A DNA stretch of 64,000 nt from an uncultured Dorea sp. (lineage in GTDB: Bacteria; Bacillota; Clostridia; Lachnospirales; Lachnospiraceae). The stretch is taken from positions 1-64,000 of the forward strand of contig CAJTYU010000009.1 in NCBI GenBank assembly GCA_910584095.1. Direction: 5' to 3'. Position numbers and translations under genes: made by a program. A model generated the notes under the pieces. That model saw only the letters and a list, made by a program, of their open reading frames with translations. It was not told the origin of the DNA and made no database searches. Below, one piece after another: positions 33,161 to 40,921 of this stretch (position 1 is its first letter; each line of letters begins with the position of its first letter).

Positions 33161-34828
33161 TTATTCCACCGCAAGCACATAATAATAGATGGGCTGTCCG
33201 CCAAACTGAGCATCCACATCCATATCAGGATAAAGCGTTTCTACTTCTGCTGCAAAGGCGGCTGCATCCGCCTCATCCACCTCTGCGCCATAGTAGATAC
33301 TAATCAGCTCCGAATTCTCATCCACCAGAGCCGCCAGCATCTCCTTCGCTGTCTCATGGATATCTGAGCCCACCGCAAGGATTCCCGCATCTCCGATGCC
33401 CATAATATTGCCTTCGTGGATCTCCTTATCGTCAATCTTTGTATCCCGGACCGCATAGGTCACCTGCCCAGTCTTTACATTGCCGATGCTCTCCAGCATT
33501 GCTTCCTCGTTAGACGCCGCATCTGCATCCGGCATAAAATTGATGATAGCCGTTATTCCCTGGGGCACTGTCTTGGTAGGAATCACAATAATCTGTTTAT
33601 CCTCAACAAGCGCCTTTGCTTGATTCGCCGCAAGAACAATATTCTTGTTATTTGGAAGGATAAATACAGTCTCCGCATTAACATGATCAATGGCGTTGAG
33701 CATATCCTCCGTACTTGGATTCATGGTCTGCCCGCCTTCAATAATATAGTCTGCGCCAAGTTCCCTGAAAATATTATTCAAGCCTTCTCCGATGGATACG
33801 GTAATAAATCCCATCGGCTTCTTCGGTTCCGCCTTCTTTGCCTCCGCCTGCTGCTTTGCAAGCTTCTCTGCATCTTTGATCAGCTTCTCCTGATGCTCTT
33901 CCCTCATATTGTCAATCTTCATGCGGGAAAGCTGTCCGTAAGTCAACGCTTTCTGGATGGCAAGACCCGGATCGTTGGTATGCACATGGATCTTTACCAC
34001 ATCGTCGTCCGCAACGCACACGATAGAATCCCCAATCGACTCCAGATAACTCTTAAATTCATGCTCGTCCTGATCTGTAAATTCTTTCTCGGTCAGAATA
34101 ATAAATTCCGTACAATATCCGAATTTGATATCGGCAGCCGCCTCCGCAGTAACCTTTGTTACCTTGACGCCCGCTCCTGCTTCAATCGCGGAATAATCCA
34201 CTTCTTTTCCAAGAAATGCATCGTATGCGCCTTTGAGCACCTCTACAAGACCTTGTCCGCCGGAATCCACAACTCCCGCTTCCTTGAGAACCGGCAGAAG
34301 TTCCGGCGTCTTCGCTAAAACTTCCTCCGCATGCTGGATGACAGCCGGGATAAATACCTCCAGATCGTCGGTCTCCGACCGCATCTGCTCCGCCTTCTCC
34401 GCAATTCCGCTGGCAACCGTAAGGATCGTACCTTCCTTTGGCTTCATAACTGCCTTATAGGCCGTATGTCTTGCCCGTTCACAGGCAGCGGCAAGAATCG
34501 GTACGTCTATCTCCTTCTCTTCCCTTACCGCCTTGGTAAAGCCTCTTAAGAGCTGCGAAAGGATAACGCCTGAGTTACCTCTTGCACCGCGCAGAGAGCC
34601 GGACGAGATTGCCTTGGCCAGCGTCTTCATATCCGGACGCTCTAATGCAGTAACCTCCTTTGCCGCAGACATGATCGTCATTGACATGTTCGTTCCGGTG
34701 TCTCCGTCCGGAACCGGAAATACGTTCAGTTCATTAATATATTCCTTCTTCGCCTCGATATTCTGTGCGCCTGCCAAAAACATTCTGGCAAGCATATCCG
34801 CATTAATCGTCTTCGTAGCCACTTTCAA
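33161..34828 (-). CDS. fakA: Fatty acid kinase-like DAK2 protein (FakA/YloV)
   Basis: 555 aa. FakA phosphorylates fatty acids held by FakB (DegV) proteins so that they can enter phospholipid synthesis. The N-terminal DAK2 domain (residues 1-205) has INELNVFPVPDGDTGTNM with the Mg-binding Asps, SLRGARGNSGVILSQLLRG and DSGGQGLVEVLKG. The middle and C-terminal DegV-like region follows (EFIILTEKEF, FILPNNKNIVLAANQA, IPTKTVPQGI). The start is TTG at 34828 or GTG at 34822; both are close to AAGGAGG. It lies 14 bases after the Asp23-family gene. No FakB is in the window. Confidence 0.93.
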   Translation of the reverse strand: MKVATKTINADMLARMFLAGAQNIEAKKEYINELNVFPVPDGDTGTNMSMTIMSAAKEVTALERPDMKTLAKAISSGSLRGARGNSGVILSQLLRGFTKAVREEKEIDVPILAAACERARHTAYKAVMKPKEGTILTVASGIAEKAEQMRSETDDLEVFIPAVIQHAEEVLAKTPELLPVLKEAGVVDSGGQGLVEVLKGAYDAFLGKEVDYSAIEAGAGVKVTKVTAEAAADIKFGYCTEFIILTEKEFTDQDEHEFKSYLESIGDSIVCVADDDVVKIHVHTNDPGLAIQKALTYGQLSRMKIDNMREEHQEKLIKDAEKLAKQQAEAKKAEPKKPMGFITVSIGEGLNNIFRELGADYIIEGGQTMNPSTEDMLNAIDHVNAETVFILPNNKNIVLAANQAKALVEDKQIIVIPTKTVPQGITAIINFMPDADAASNEEAMLESIGNVKTGQVTYAVRDTKIDDKEIHEGNIMGIGDAGILAVGSDIHETAKEMLAALVDENSELISIYYGAEVDEADAAAFAAEVETLYPDMDVDAQFGGQPIYYYVLAVE

Positions 34829-34842
34829 AGGTCCTCCTTAAA

Positions 34843-35202
34843 CTAATCGATCACTCTCACGCCTTCGACATAAATCTTAATCTTATCTACCGGCATTCCA
34901 GAAAATTCTTCTACTTTATATTTGACATTGCTGATCAGGTTATCGGTAACGGCCGAAATACTTACGCCATACGATACGATCACATGAAAACTGATTTTGA
35001 TTCTGTTATCCTCTGAAATAGAAACCTGAATCCCATGCGTCAGGCTCTCCTTCTTCAGAAGCCGGTAAATGCCGTCCTTCATATTGACAGCCGCCATACC
35101 TACAATGCCAAAACATTCTACCGCTACCGTACCCGCATACTTCGCAATCACGTCAGAGCTAACTGTAATGATACCGCGCTCAGTACTCATACTTCCCTTC
35201 AT
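34843..35202 (-). CDS. Asp23/Gls24-family protein (YloU-like)
   Basis: 119 aa. The Asp23 fold is visible: TERGIITVSSDVIAKYAGTV, ECFGIVGMAAVN, then KISFHVIVSYGVSISAVTDN and VDKIKIYVEGVRV at the end. These proteins sit at the membrane and are linked to cell-envelope homeostasis; their biochemical role is not settled. The neighbour fakA is the usual partner. ATG start with GGAGG 7 bases upstream, and a strong promoter at 35268..35296 that should drive yloU-fakA-recG. Confidence 0.92.
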   Translation of the reverse strand: MKGSMSTERGIITVSSDVIAKYAGTVAVECFGIVGMAAVNMKDGIYRLLKKESLTHGIQVSISEDNRIKISFHVIVSYGVSISAVTDNLISNVKYKVEEFSGMPVDKIKIYVEGVRVID

Positions 35203-35267
35203 GTTATATCCTCCAATTCTTTTATGAATATTGTTAGCAATGTTTTAAAATTCAAGTTAACATGTGT

Positions 35268-35296
35268 ATTATACTCTTTTTTCCTGATATTTACAA
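35268..35296 (-). promoter_or_regulatory. Sigma-A promoter of yloU-fakA-recG
   Basis: Minus strand: TTGTAA (35296-35291), 17-base spacer, TATAAT (35273-35268), about 65 bases ahead of the start codon. Confidence 0.78.
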
Positions 35297-35371
35297 CTGA
35301 TTCTTTTGTTTGCAGGCTATATAAAATGCATTGACAAATAGCCACAGTTCACGCGGCGGCCTGTAAACAGC

Positions 35372-35402
35372 AAAAAAGAACCTGAATTCATAAGAACTCA
35401 GG
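35372..35402 (-). terminator. Terminator after rpmB
   Basis: CCTGAGTTCT/TGAATTCAGG-type stem (35402-35393 with 35390-35381) followed by TTCTTTTTT on the minus strand, 17 bases past the stop. Confidence 0.82.
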
Positions 35403-35418
35403 CCTTCATTTCCCATTA

Positions 35419-35607
35419 TTATGCACGCTCAACTTTTCCAGATCTCAAACAAGAAGTACATACATACATCCTCTTTGTAGCTCCGCCCTCAGTCTTAACA
35501 CGAACTGATTTTACATTTGATTTCCACATCTTGGGTGTCTTTCTATGAGAGTGGCTTACATTGTTTCCAAAGTGAGCACCCTTATCACAAATAGCACATC
35601 TAGCCAT
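35419..35607 (-). CDS. rpmB: 50S ribosomal protein L28
   Basis: 62 aa. L28 sits on the large ribosomal subunit. The start is MARCAICDKGAHFGNNVSHS, and the conserved block HRKTPKMWKSNVKSV follows. Two Cys pairs (CAIC and CTSC) mark the zinc-binding form. ATG at 35607 with AGGAGGTGCAGTC upstream; the longer frame to 35625 runs through that site. It is monocistronic between a good promoter and a terminator. Confidence 0.97.
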   Translation of the reverse strand: MARCAICDKGAHFGNNVSHSHRKTPKMWKSNVKSVRVKTEGGATKRMYVCTSCLRSGKVERA

Positions 35608-35664
35608 GACTGCACCTCCTAACACTCCGAAATAGCCTGTTCCCCAGACTCACAACACAATCAA

Positions 35665-35693
35665 TTGTATCAGAAGAATATACAAAATGCAAG
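35665..35693 (-). promoter_or_regulatory. Sigma-A promoter of rpmB
   Basis: Minus strand: TTGCAT (35693-35688), 17-base spacer, TACAAT (35670-35665). Confidence 0.7.
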
Positions 35694-35773
35694 AGATTTT
35701 TTGCATTCTAGCAATTTTTCAGTGCTATTTACATTTTATGGCGAAAAACAATTTTATATTAACGAAAATACTG

Positions 35774-37321
35774 CTAATTTCCCAACAGCGAACCCGCATA
35801 ACAGATCGCTCCTGCCGCTATAACATACAGCAGAAAATATTTAAATACAGCTCCCAGCACTTTACTCTCCGATCCCGCCGCGTTAATTGCGCCCGTCCCG
35901 ATTGCAATGCTCTGGGGACAGACCATCTTTCCAAGCCCGGCTCCCATCACATTAGCCGCAGCCATCCACACCGCATCCAGCCCAAGCGCCTGAGCCGTCT
36001 CGCTCTGCAGTCCCCCGAACAATACGCAGGTAGAAGTGCCGGAACCAGTAACAAAACCTCCCAGGGCGCCGATCAGCGGCGCAATCAAGGGATAGAACGG
36101 CCCTGCCGCCGCCACCAGAAACTTTGCTATATCGGAAATCATGCCGCTGTAGCCCATGATTTTCGCTGTTGCCATCACCGCGCAGATTGTAAGGATTGTC
36201 TTCCAATATTTCTTTAAGGTATCGGCAAACACCTCCGCCATATCCCCCGGCGCCGCCCCTTGAATCCTTCCTCCAATAATTCCGGCAAGGAATATCATAA
36301 CCCCCGGCGTATTAATCCAGCTAAAGCTTAAGGCGTTGCCTCCTTCTCCGGCATAGACTGTGACCGTGCTTTTGATCCCGGATATCAAATCATGAACCGG
36401 CGGACACAGTACAGACGACGCCATAAGAAAAATAAAAATAAGAATAAAAGAGCTCCACGCCCTGATCCCCTTTCCAACCGTAAGCCTTTCAGCCGTTTTT
36501 TCCTGTTCAGAAGGCCCAATCATATATTCCTCCGGCACATCCTTGTTAAATATCTTTGCCGCCCCGATCATGCAGCCCATGGAGCCGATAGAGCCAATGA
36601 TATTCGGAAGCTCCGGCCCGATCCCCTGTGCCGTAATTAACCATGGTATCGTAAAGGAAAACGCCGAAACCAATGTAATGGGTATCATTCCTTTTAACGC
36701 TTTGATCCCTTTTCCGCAGATACATACCATCAGAAATGGGGAAACCATTGTCAAAATAAACTGAATCATCGCGGCGCTGCCAGACAGAACGGTCACATCC
36801 AATCCTGTCACAGATGCAAGCGTAACCGTCGGAACCCCTACCGAGCCAAAGGCTGTCGGCGTAGAATTAACAACCAGACACCCCAGTACGGCAGCTATGG
36901 GGTCAAGCCCGATTCCAGCCAGCATGGAGGCCGGGATCGCAACTGCAGTGCCAAATCCGGCCATACCTTCCATGAAATTCCCAAAGCCCCAGCCAATCAG
37001 CAGCGCCAGTACGCGTTTATCTCTGGATACCCCCATGAGCATTTTCTTGACCTGTTCCATCGCCCCTGTTTTCAGCATCAGATTATAGGTAAACAGCGCC
37101 GCGACAATAACCAGACAGATTGGCCACAGCGCGTTTAAGGTTCCTTCTAACACCGCGGTGGCCGCATACAAAATGTCCAGCTTCCAAAACCCAACCGCCA
37201 GCGCCAGCGTAAGAAGCAGCGCGGCGGTACACGCTTTATGCCCGGCCATTTTCAGGCCGCTCAAAGCGGCAATCAGCCAGATGATCGGCAGCATTGCCAG
37301 AATAAATTTTAATACTAACAC
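35774..37321 (-). CDS. lctP: L-lactate permease family transporter
   Basis: 515 aa with about 13-14 hydrophobic helices. Family motifs: GWGFGNFMEGMAGFGTAVAIP, VNSTPTAFGSVGVPT, and in the last third GGFVTGSGTSTCVLFGGLQ and VCPQSIAIGTGAINA. LctP proteins move lactate (and glycolate) with protons. GTG start preceded by GGAGAAAAG. It follows the HPr-D-lactate dehydrogenase gene by 84 bases with no terminator between, so the pair is probably one operon for making and exporting lactate, though uptake is equally possible chemically. Confidence 0.93.
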   Translation of the reverse strand: MLVLKFILAMLPIIWLIAALSGLKMAGHKACTAALLLTLALAVGFWKLDILYAATAVLEGTLNALWPICLVIVAALFTYNLMLKTGAMEQVKKMLMGVSRDKRVLALLIGWGFGNFMEGMAGFGTAVAIPASMLAGIGLDPIAAVLGCLVVNSTPTAFGSVGVPTVTLASVTGLDVTVLSGSAAMIQFILTMVSPFLMVCICGKGIKALKGMIPITLVSAFSFTIPWLITAQGIGPELPNIIGSIGSMGCMIGAAKIFNKDVPEEYMIGPSEQEKTAERLTVGKGIRAWSSFILIFIFLMASSVLCPPVHDLISGIKSTVTVYAGEGGNALSFSWINTPGVMIFLAGIIGGRIQGAAPGDMAEVFADTLKKYWKTILTICAVMATAKIMGYSGMISDIAKFLVAAAGPFYPLIAPLIGALGGFVTGSGTSTCVLFGGLQSETAQALGLDAVWMAAANVMGAGLGKMVCPQSIAIGTGAINAAGSESKVLGAVFKYFLLYVIAAGAICYAGSLLGN

Positions 37322-37405
37322 CTTTTCTCCCTCTCCTTCCCAGCCTAGCTGCCGTCTGCCCCGGTTACGGCCGCCAGAACTCAGGTCTTTTACTGTGCGG
37401 ACAAA

Positions 37406-38698
37406 TTACGCCTTTACTTCCGCATCCCCGTAATCATTTCCTTCGTTGAAATTACGGGCGTTTTCCATAGTCACAACCGCGATCGCCTGCAATGCCTCCC
37501 TTGTAAAAAACGCCTGATGGCTGGTCAGGACTACCTGTGGGAACATCATAAGACGTGCGGTAATGTCGTCTGTAATGGCCTTATCGCTCCGGTCCGTATA
37601 TACATTATCATCTTCGCCCTCGTATACGTCTAAGGCAACTGCATGAAATTTTCCTTTCTTTAAGGCGGCAATCAGAGCTTCCGTATCAACCAGACCGCCT
37701 CTTGCCGTATTTACAAGCATTACCGTATCTTTCATCTTAGCAATGCTTTCTTCATTAATAATATGATAGGTGCTCGGAAACAGGGGCGCGTGCAGGGAAA
37801 TCAAGTCCGCTCTCTCAAACAGCTCCTCCTTATCCACATAGGTAAGAAGCCCTTCCTCTTCCAGCGCCTTATTTGGATAAGCGTCCCATCCAAGTACCGT
37901 CATCCCATAGCCCTTGCAGATCCGGGCCATACAAACGCCGATCTTCCCGGTACCCACAATACCCGCAACCTTATTGTGGAGATCCAGTCCCAGAAGCCCG
38001 CTTAACGCAAAATTATTATCCTTTACTTTGTTATATGCCTTGTGAAGATGGCGATTCGCCTCCTGAAGAATTGCCATGGCATGCTCTGCCACTGCGTATG
38101 GAGAATAAGCCGGAACACGCAGCACAGTCATGCCGCAGTCCCTTGCCGCTGCCAGATCTACGTTGTTAAATCCTGCACAGCGCAGTAAGATCAGCCTGAT
38201 ACCATATCTGTGGAGCTGTTCCACCACCGGCCTGGACACATTATCATTTACGAATACGCAGACAGCGTCAAAACCCTCTGCAAGATTCGCAGTCTCCGGC
38301 CCCAAGCTGGAAGTGAAATAACGGATATCCGAATTATAAGTTCCTTCGCCCCTATCCTTAACCAGTTCGCTGAAAAAAGTTCTGTCGTAATCCTTCGTCC
38401 CAAAGAAAGCGATTTTAAGCAGCTCCACCGCTTTTTTTTCATGAAACTCTCCATTCAAAACTTTCTCAACCGCTTCTTTCGCGGGTTCTTCATCTTCTCC
38501 TGTTATCTGAATCGTCAGCGTATCCCCCCTCTTTGCCGCCAGCCCCAGAAGTTCCAGTACATTTCGGCCGTCCGCCGACTTCCCATTGGCGCTGACTGTA
38601 ACAATACTGCTGTAGTTCACACAGTTTTGTGCCAGCAGCGCACATGGGCGGGCATGGACTCCTCGGGGATTTGTGACTACATATACGATTTCTTTCAT
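37406..38698 (-). CDS. HPr domain fused to D-lactate dehydrogenase
   Basis: 430 aa in one frame. Residues 1-90 are a full HPr phosphocarrier domain: NPRGVHARPCALLAQ puts the active His at position 15, exactly as in HPr, and GKSADGRNVLELLGLAAKRG puts Asn at position 46, where Gram-positive HPr has the regulatory Ser. Residues 95-430 are a complete D-2-hydroxyacid dehydrogenase of LdhA type. It has the NAD motif VGTGKIG (248-254) and all catalytic residues at the expected spacing: R333 (NTARGGLVD), D357 and E362 (ALDVYEGE) and H394 (LTSHQAF). These correspond to R235, D259, E264 and H296 of D-LDH. It reduces pyruvate to D-lactate with NADH. The ATG at 38698 has AAAGGA upstream. Behind a Rex-type site, ahead of lctP. 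Confidence 0.93.
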   Translation of the reverse strand: MKEIVYVVTNPRGVHARPCALLAQNCVNYSSIVTVSANGKSADGRNVLELLGLAAKRGDTLTIQITGEDEEPAKEAVEKVLNGEFHEKKAVELLKIAFFGTKDYDRTFFSELVKDRGEGTYNSDIRYFTSSLGPETANLAEGFDAVCVFVNDNVSRPVVEQLHRYGIRLILLRCAGFNNVDLAAARDCGMTVLRVPAYSPYAVAEHAMAILQEANRHLHKAYNKVKDNNFALSGLLGLDLHNKVAGIVGTGKIGVCMARICKGYGMTVLGWDAYPNKALEEEGLLTYVDKEELFERADLISLHAPLFPSTYHIINEESIAKMKDTVMLVNTARGGLVDTEALIAALKKGKFHAVALDVYEGEDDNVYTDRSDKAITDDITARLMMFPQVVLTSHQAFFTREALQAIAVVTMENARNFNEGNDYGDAEVKA

Positions 38699-38747
38699 AA
38701 TACATCCTTTCCTGCCTGACAATACCTAGTTCAGACATCGAAACACT

Positions 38748-38765
38748 TTGTTAATTTTTTAACCA
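38748..38765 (-). promoter_or_regulatory. Rex-type operator of the lactate operon
   Basis: Plus strand TTGTTAATTTTTTAACCA matches the Rex consensus TTGTTAA-N4-TTAACAA at every consensus position but one. It begins 5 bases after the -10 element, where a bound Rex would block transcription. Rex leaves DNA when NADH rises, so D-lactate formation would be switched on under reducing conditions. Confidence 0.82.
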
Positions 38766-38770
38766 TTAAG

Positions 38771-38799
38771 ATGATATCACTTCGTTATTTTTTTGTCAA
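38771..38799 (-). promoter_or_regulatory. Strong sigma-A promoter of the lactate operon
   Basis: Minus strand: TTGACA (38799-38794), 17-base A/T-rich spacer, TATCAT (38776-38771). Confidence 0.85.
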
Positions 38800-38860
38800 T
38801 ATGTTTTTCAATTTTTTCCAACTTTTTTATTACGGTAGGAAGCGCTTTCTGCCGCAATTA

Positions 38861-38897
38861 AAACAGCAGCCGCTTATTTTCTAAGCAACTGCTGTTT
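38861..38897 (-). terminator. Terminator after the gerW/small-protein genes
   Basis: AAACAGCAG/CTGCTGTTT outer stem with an inner GCTTA/TAAGC stem, 15 bases past the 47-residue gene. T-runs are present on both sides, so it may act in either direction. Confidence 0.75.
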
Positions 38898-38911
38898 TTA
38901 CTGCCATAGTC

Positions 38912-39055
38912 CTATTTTTTACAACTATATAATTCGTATCCGACTAAAACACACAATACCGCGCACACTATCTGAACAAATAGATTCGGCAGAAGCATAT
39001 TAATCACCATGCCAACCGCAATCCAAAATAACACAAACCCTGCCACATGTTTCAT
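38912..39055 (-). CDS. Small membrane protein, 47 residues
   Basis: MKHVAGFVLFWIAVGMVINM starts the protein, followed by LPNLFVQIVCAVLCVLVGYE and a basic tail SCKK. It has two hydrophobic segments, the first ending in a Met/Asn turn. GGTGAAGGAAG sits directly ahead of the ATG and a terminator follows the stop, so expression is likely. The gene is 69 bases downstream of gerW on the same strand. I recall similar short proteins in Clostridia but know no function. Confidence 0.75.
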   Translation of the reverse strand: MKHVAGFVLFWIAVGMVINMLLPNLFVQIVCAVLCVLVGYELYSCKK

Positions 39056-39124
39056 CTTCCTTCACCTGCAAGACGGTCCTTACAATATCTATATGCTGCA
39101 AAGCTTCTGTCCATTCCCGTATGA

Positions 39125-39511
39125 TTACTCCATCTCATCCAGAATATCCACAACCTCTTCTTCCGTCATCTTATCATCGCTCTTTGAAGTAAAGCGGTCT
39201 ACCAAATCTGGCACCATATCAAGAATCTTCGTCACGGTGTCCTGATTCTTAATATTCACCAGCTTCGTAGCGCCGTTTTGAATCACCAGAACTGCGCACG
39301 GCGTCATCTTTCCACCGATTCCGCCTGCGCCTCTTTCCTTCTTCTCACCGTTAAATGCACCTGCTCCAACGCCAAAGGAGACGTCTACCAATGGCAGAAT
39401 AATCGTATCCTTAATCTGGATTGCCTCCCCAACAACTGTCTTTGAAGAGATCACACCATCCATTCCATGAAATAAAGCCTCTACGGTTCCCTTAAAATTA
39501 TTGTCTGCCAT
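39125..39511 (-). CDS. gerW: Sporulation protein GerW (YtfJ)
   Basis: 128 aa. The family pattern VEALFHGMDGVISSKTVVGEAI, then ILPLVDVSFGVGAGAF, a Gly-rich loop GAGGIGGKMTPCAVLVI and VTKILDMVPDLVDRF is clear. GerW/YtfJ is a spore protein needed for normal germination in Bacillus. It lies 18 bases downstream of the DUF2953 gene, matching the ytfI-ytfJ order of Bacillus. ATG with AGGAGG upstream. Confidence 0.93.
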   Translation of the reverse strand: MADNNFKGTVEALFHGMDGVISSKTVVGEAIQIKDTIILPLVDVSFGVGAGAFNGEKKERGAGGIGGKMTPCAVLVIQNGATKLVNIKNQDTVTKILDMVPDLVDRFTSKSDDKMTEEEVVDILDEME

Positions 39512-39529
39512 CTTATGAATCCTCCTGTA

Positions 39530-40579
39530 TTATAATTTAAAATTTCTGACATCCTTAATGGTCCGGCGCACTTTACTATCAAACAGCAATTTTACTGCCA
39601 GCGCCGCCACATGCATCACATAAATTCTTCCTTTTACACGCAGGCTTCCTTCCAGAACCTTTTGCTGAAAATCCGGCGTAATCCGGGCATGGTCTCCAAG
39701 GAATGGATAGAGAACGCCAAAGCCCGCCAAAACCTTTCCTGTCAAAGACGGATCCTCGAATCCATAATGGATATCCGCCTGAAACGCCTTCGGTGACAAA
39801 TGCCCAAGAAACTTCATGAACTCTTTCTTTCCCTTTCCCAAAGCAGCTGTATGGGTTTTGTCCGTGATAAATGCTGTCAGCCTGTCCTTTTTTTCTGATG
39901 TTTTTTCTATTTTACCACACAATTCCTGAATTGTACATTTGAACTTCTCTATGGCCTGCCTGATTTTTTGAACATATTTCTGGAATTGCTCTTTTAATTT
40001 CTTAACAAGCGATATTTTTCTGCGCCTCTCTTTAACAGACCTTTTGTTCCTTTTTGTCCTCTCTTCACAAATTTTCGGAACATCTTCTCCAATTTCTTTT
40101 TGTACCTTGGATTCTTCTTTAGGAATTTCCTCACATTCCGCAGATCCTTCATAATCTTTCGAATGCTCTTCCTTAATTTCCCGATGCTTTTCACTGCCAG
40201 ACGCCTTTCTTTCTTTTTCTTCTTTTTCCAGAACTTCCCTATGCTCTTCGCCGCATTTTTCATATTCTTTATTTCCTTCATGTTCTGATTCCTCTTCCTC
40301 CGATATAGATTCTGTTCTGCCGTCTATCTTTATCCATGCAATTCTGATATAAAAGTCGGGGGATTTATTTCTGAAATCCACCGCTGCTTTCACCAGTCCG
40401 AACAGCCAGACAGCCTGAACATGAGCCTGAATATCCTCCAGCGTGCCGGCGCTCTCTGCTTCTCCCTTATAACAGATCGGAACAAACAAGACAATACAGA
40501 CCAGTAACAAAAGTATTCCCAATATTACCGCCAGTATGATACCGACTATTTTTAAAAATACAAATACAATATGTAGCAT
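39530..40579 (-). CDS. DUF2953 (YtfI-like) membrane-anchored protein
   Basis: 349 aa. An N-terminal helix (FLKIVGIILAVILGILLLLVCIVLF) is followed by a globular segment (YKGEAESAGT, AHVQAVWLFGLVKAA). The C-terminal DUF2953 region (FQADIHYGFEDPSLTGKVLAGFG-like, HARITPDFQQKVLEGSLRVKGR) ends the protein. Between residues ~95 and 200 there is a Lys/Glu-rich low-complexity insert, probably helical or disordered. The protein is found with GerW and is thought to belong to sporulation; its activity is unknown. Confidence 0.85.
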   Translation of the reverse strand: MLHIVFVFLKIVGIILAVILGILLLLVCIVLFVPICYKGEAESAGTLEDIQAHVQAVWLFGLVKAAVDFRNKSPDFYIRIAWIKIDGRTESISEEEESEHEGNKEYEKCGEEHREVLEKEEKERKASGSEKHREIKEEHSKDYEGSAECEEIPKEESKVQKEIGEDVPKICEERTKRNKRSVKERRRKISLVKKLKEQFQKYVQKIRQAIEKFKCTIQELCGKIEKTSEKKDRLTAFITDKTHTAALGKGKKEFMKFLGHLSPKAFQADIHYGFEDPSLTGKVLAGFGVLYPFLGDHARITPDFQQKVLEGSLRVKGRIYVMHVAALAVKLLFDSKVRRTIKDVRNFKL

Positions 40580-40580
40580 A

Positions 40581-40904
40581 TCAGCCTTCCTGTTCTTTCA
40601 TGAGAATATAATTACGAATATCCAGTCCCTTTGTATTATCATACACCTCCTGAGATATTTTTTCCACAAATTCCAGCGCATTTTCATAACTGTCTGCAAT
40701 TCCCACCACAAACAATCCCTCCTGCGGATAATCCGGCTGGAGCAGATAAGCCGCATTTAATATCTCAAGTTGATTCCTCTTGTTTGCGGGAAGAAGAATC
40801 AGATGGATTCCGGGCTGAAACTTATTCCTTTCAAGCCGGTCCATAATCCTGTCCTTTTTTTTCTCAAGCTTTTTTGAAAGATACAGGTATCTATAGTATT
40901 CCAT
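40581..40904 (-). CDS. Conserved small protein of unknown function
   Basis: 107 aa, soluble, basic N-terminus MEYYRYLYLSKKLEKKKDRI. The middle reads GIHLILLPANKRNQLEILNA and LFVVGIADSYENALEFVEKI, an alternating strand/helix pattern. I do not recognise a family. It lies 1 base upstream of the DUF2953 gene and 14 bases downstream of the PBP gene, so it is embedded in one operon. The ATG at 40904 is better spaced from AGAGG than the ATG one codon earlier. Confidence 0.8.
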   Translation of the reverse strand: MEYYRYLYLSKKLEKKKDRIMDRLERNKFQPGIHLILLPANKRNQLEILNAAYLLQPDYPQEGLFVVGIADSYENALEFVEKISQEVYDNTKGLDIRNYILMKEQEG

Positions 40905-40921
40905 CATACACCTCTTTATAA

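Noticed and set aside
33416..34318. Plus-strand ORF of 300 codons opposite fakA
   Set aside because: Antisense shadow of a well-recognised gene; no ribosome binding site or family pattern.
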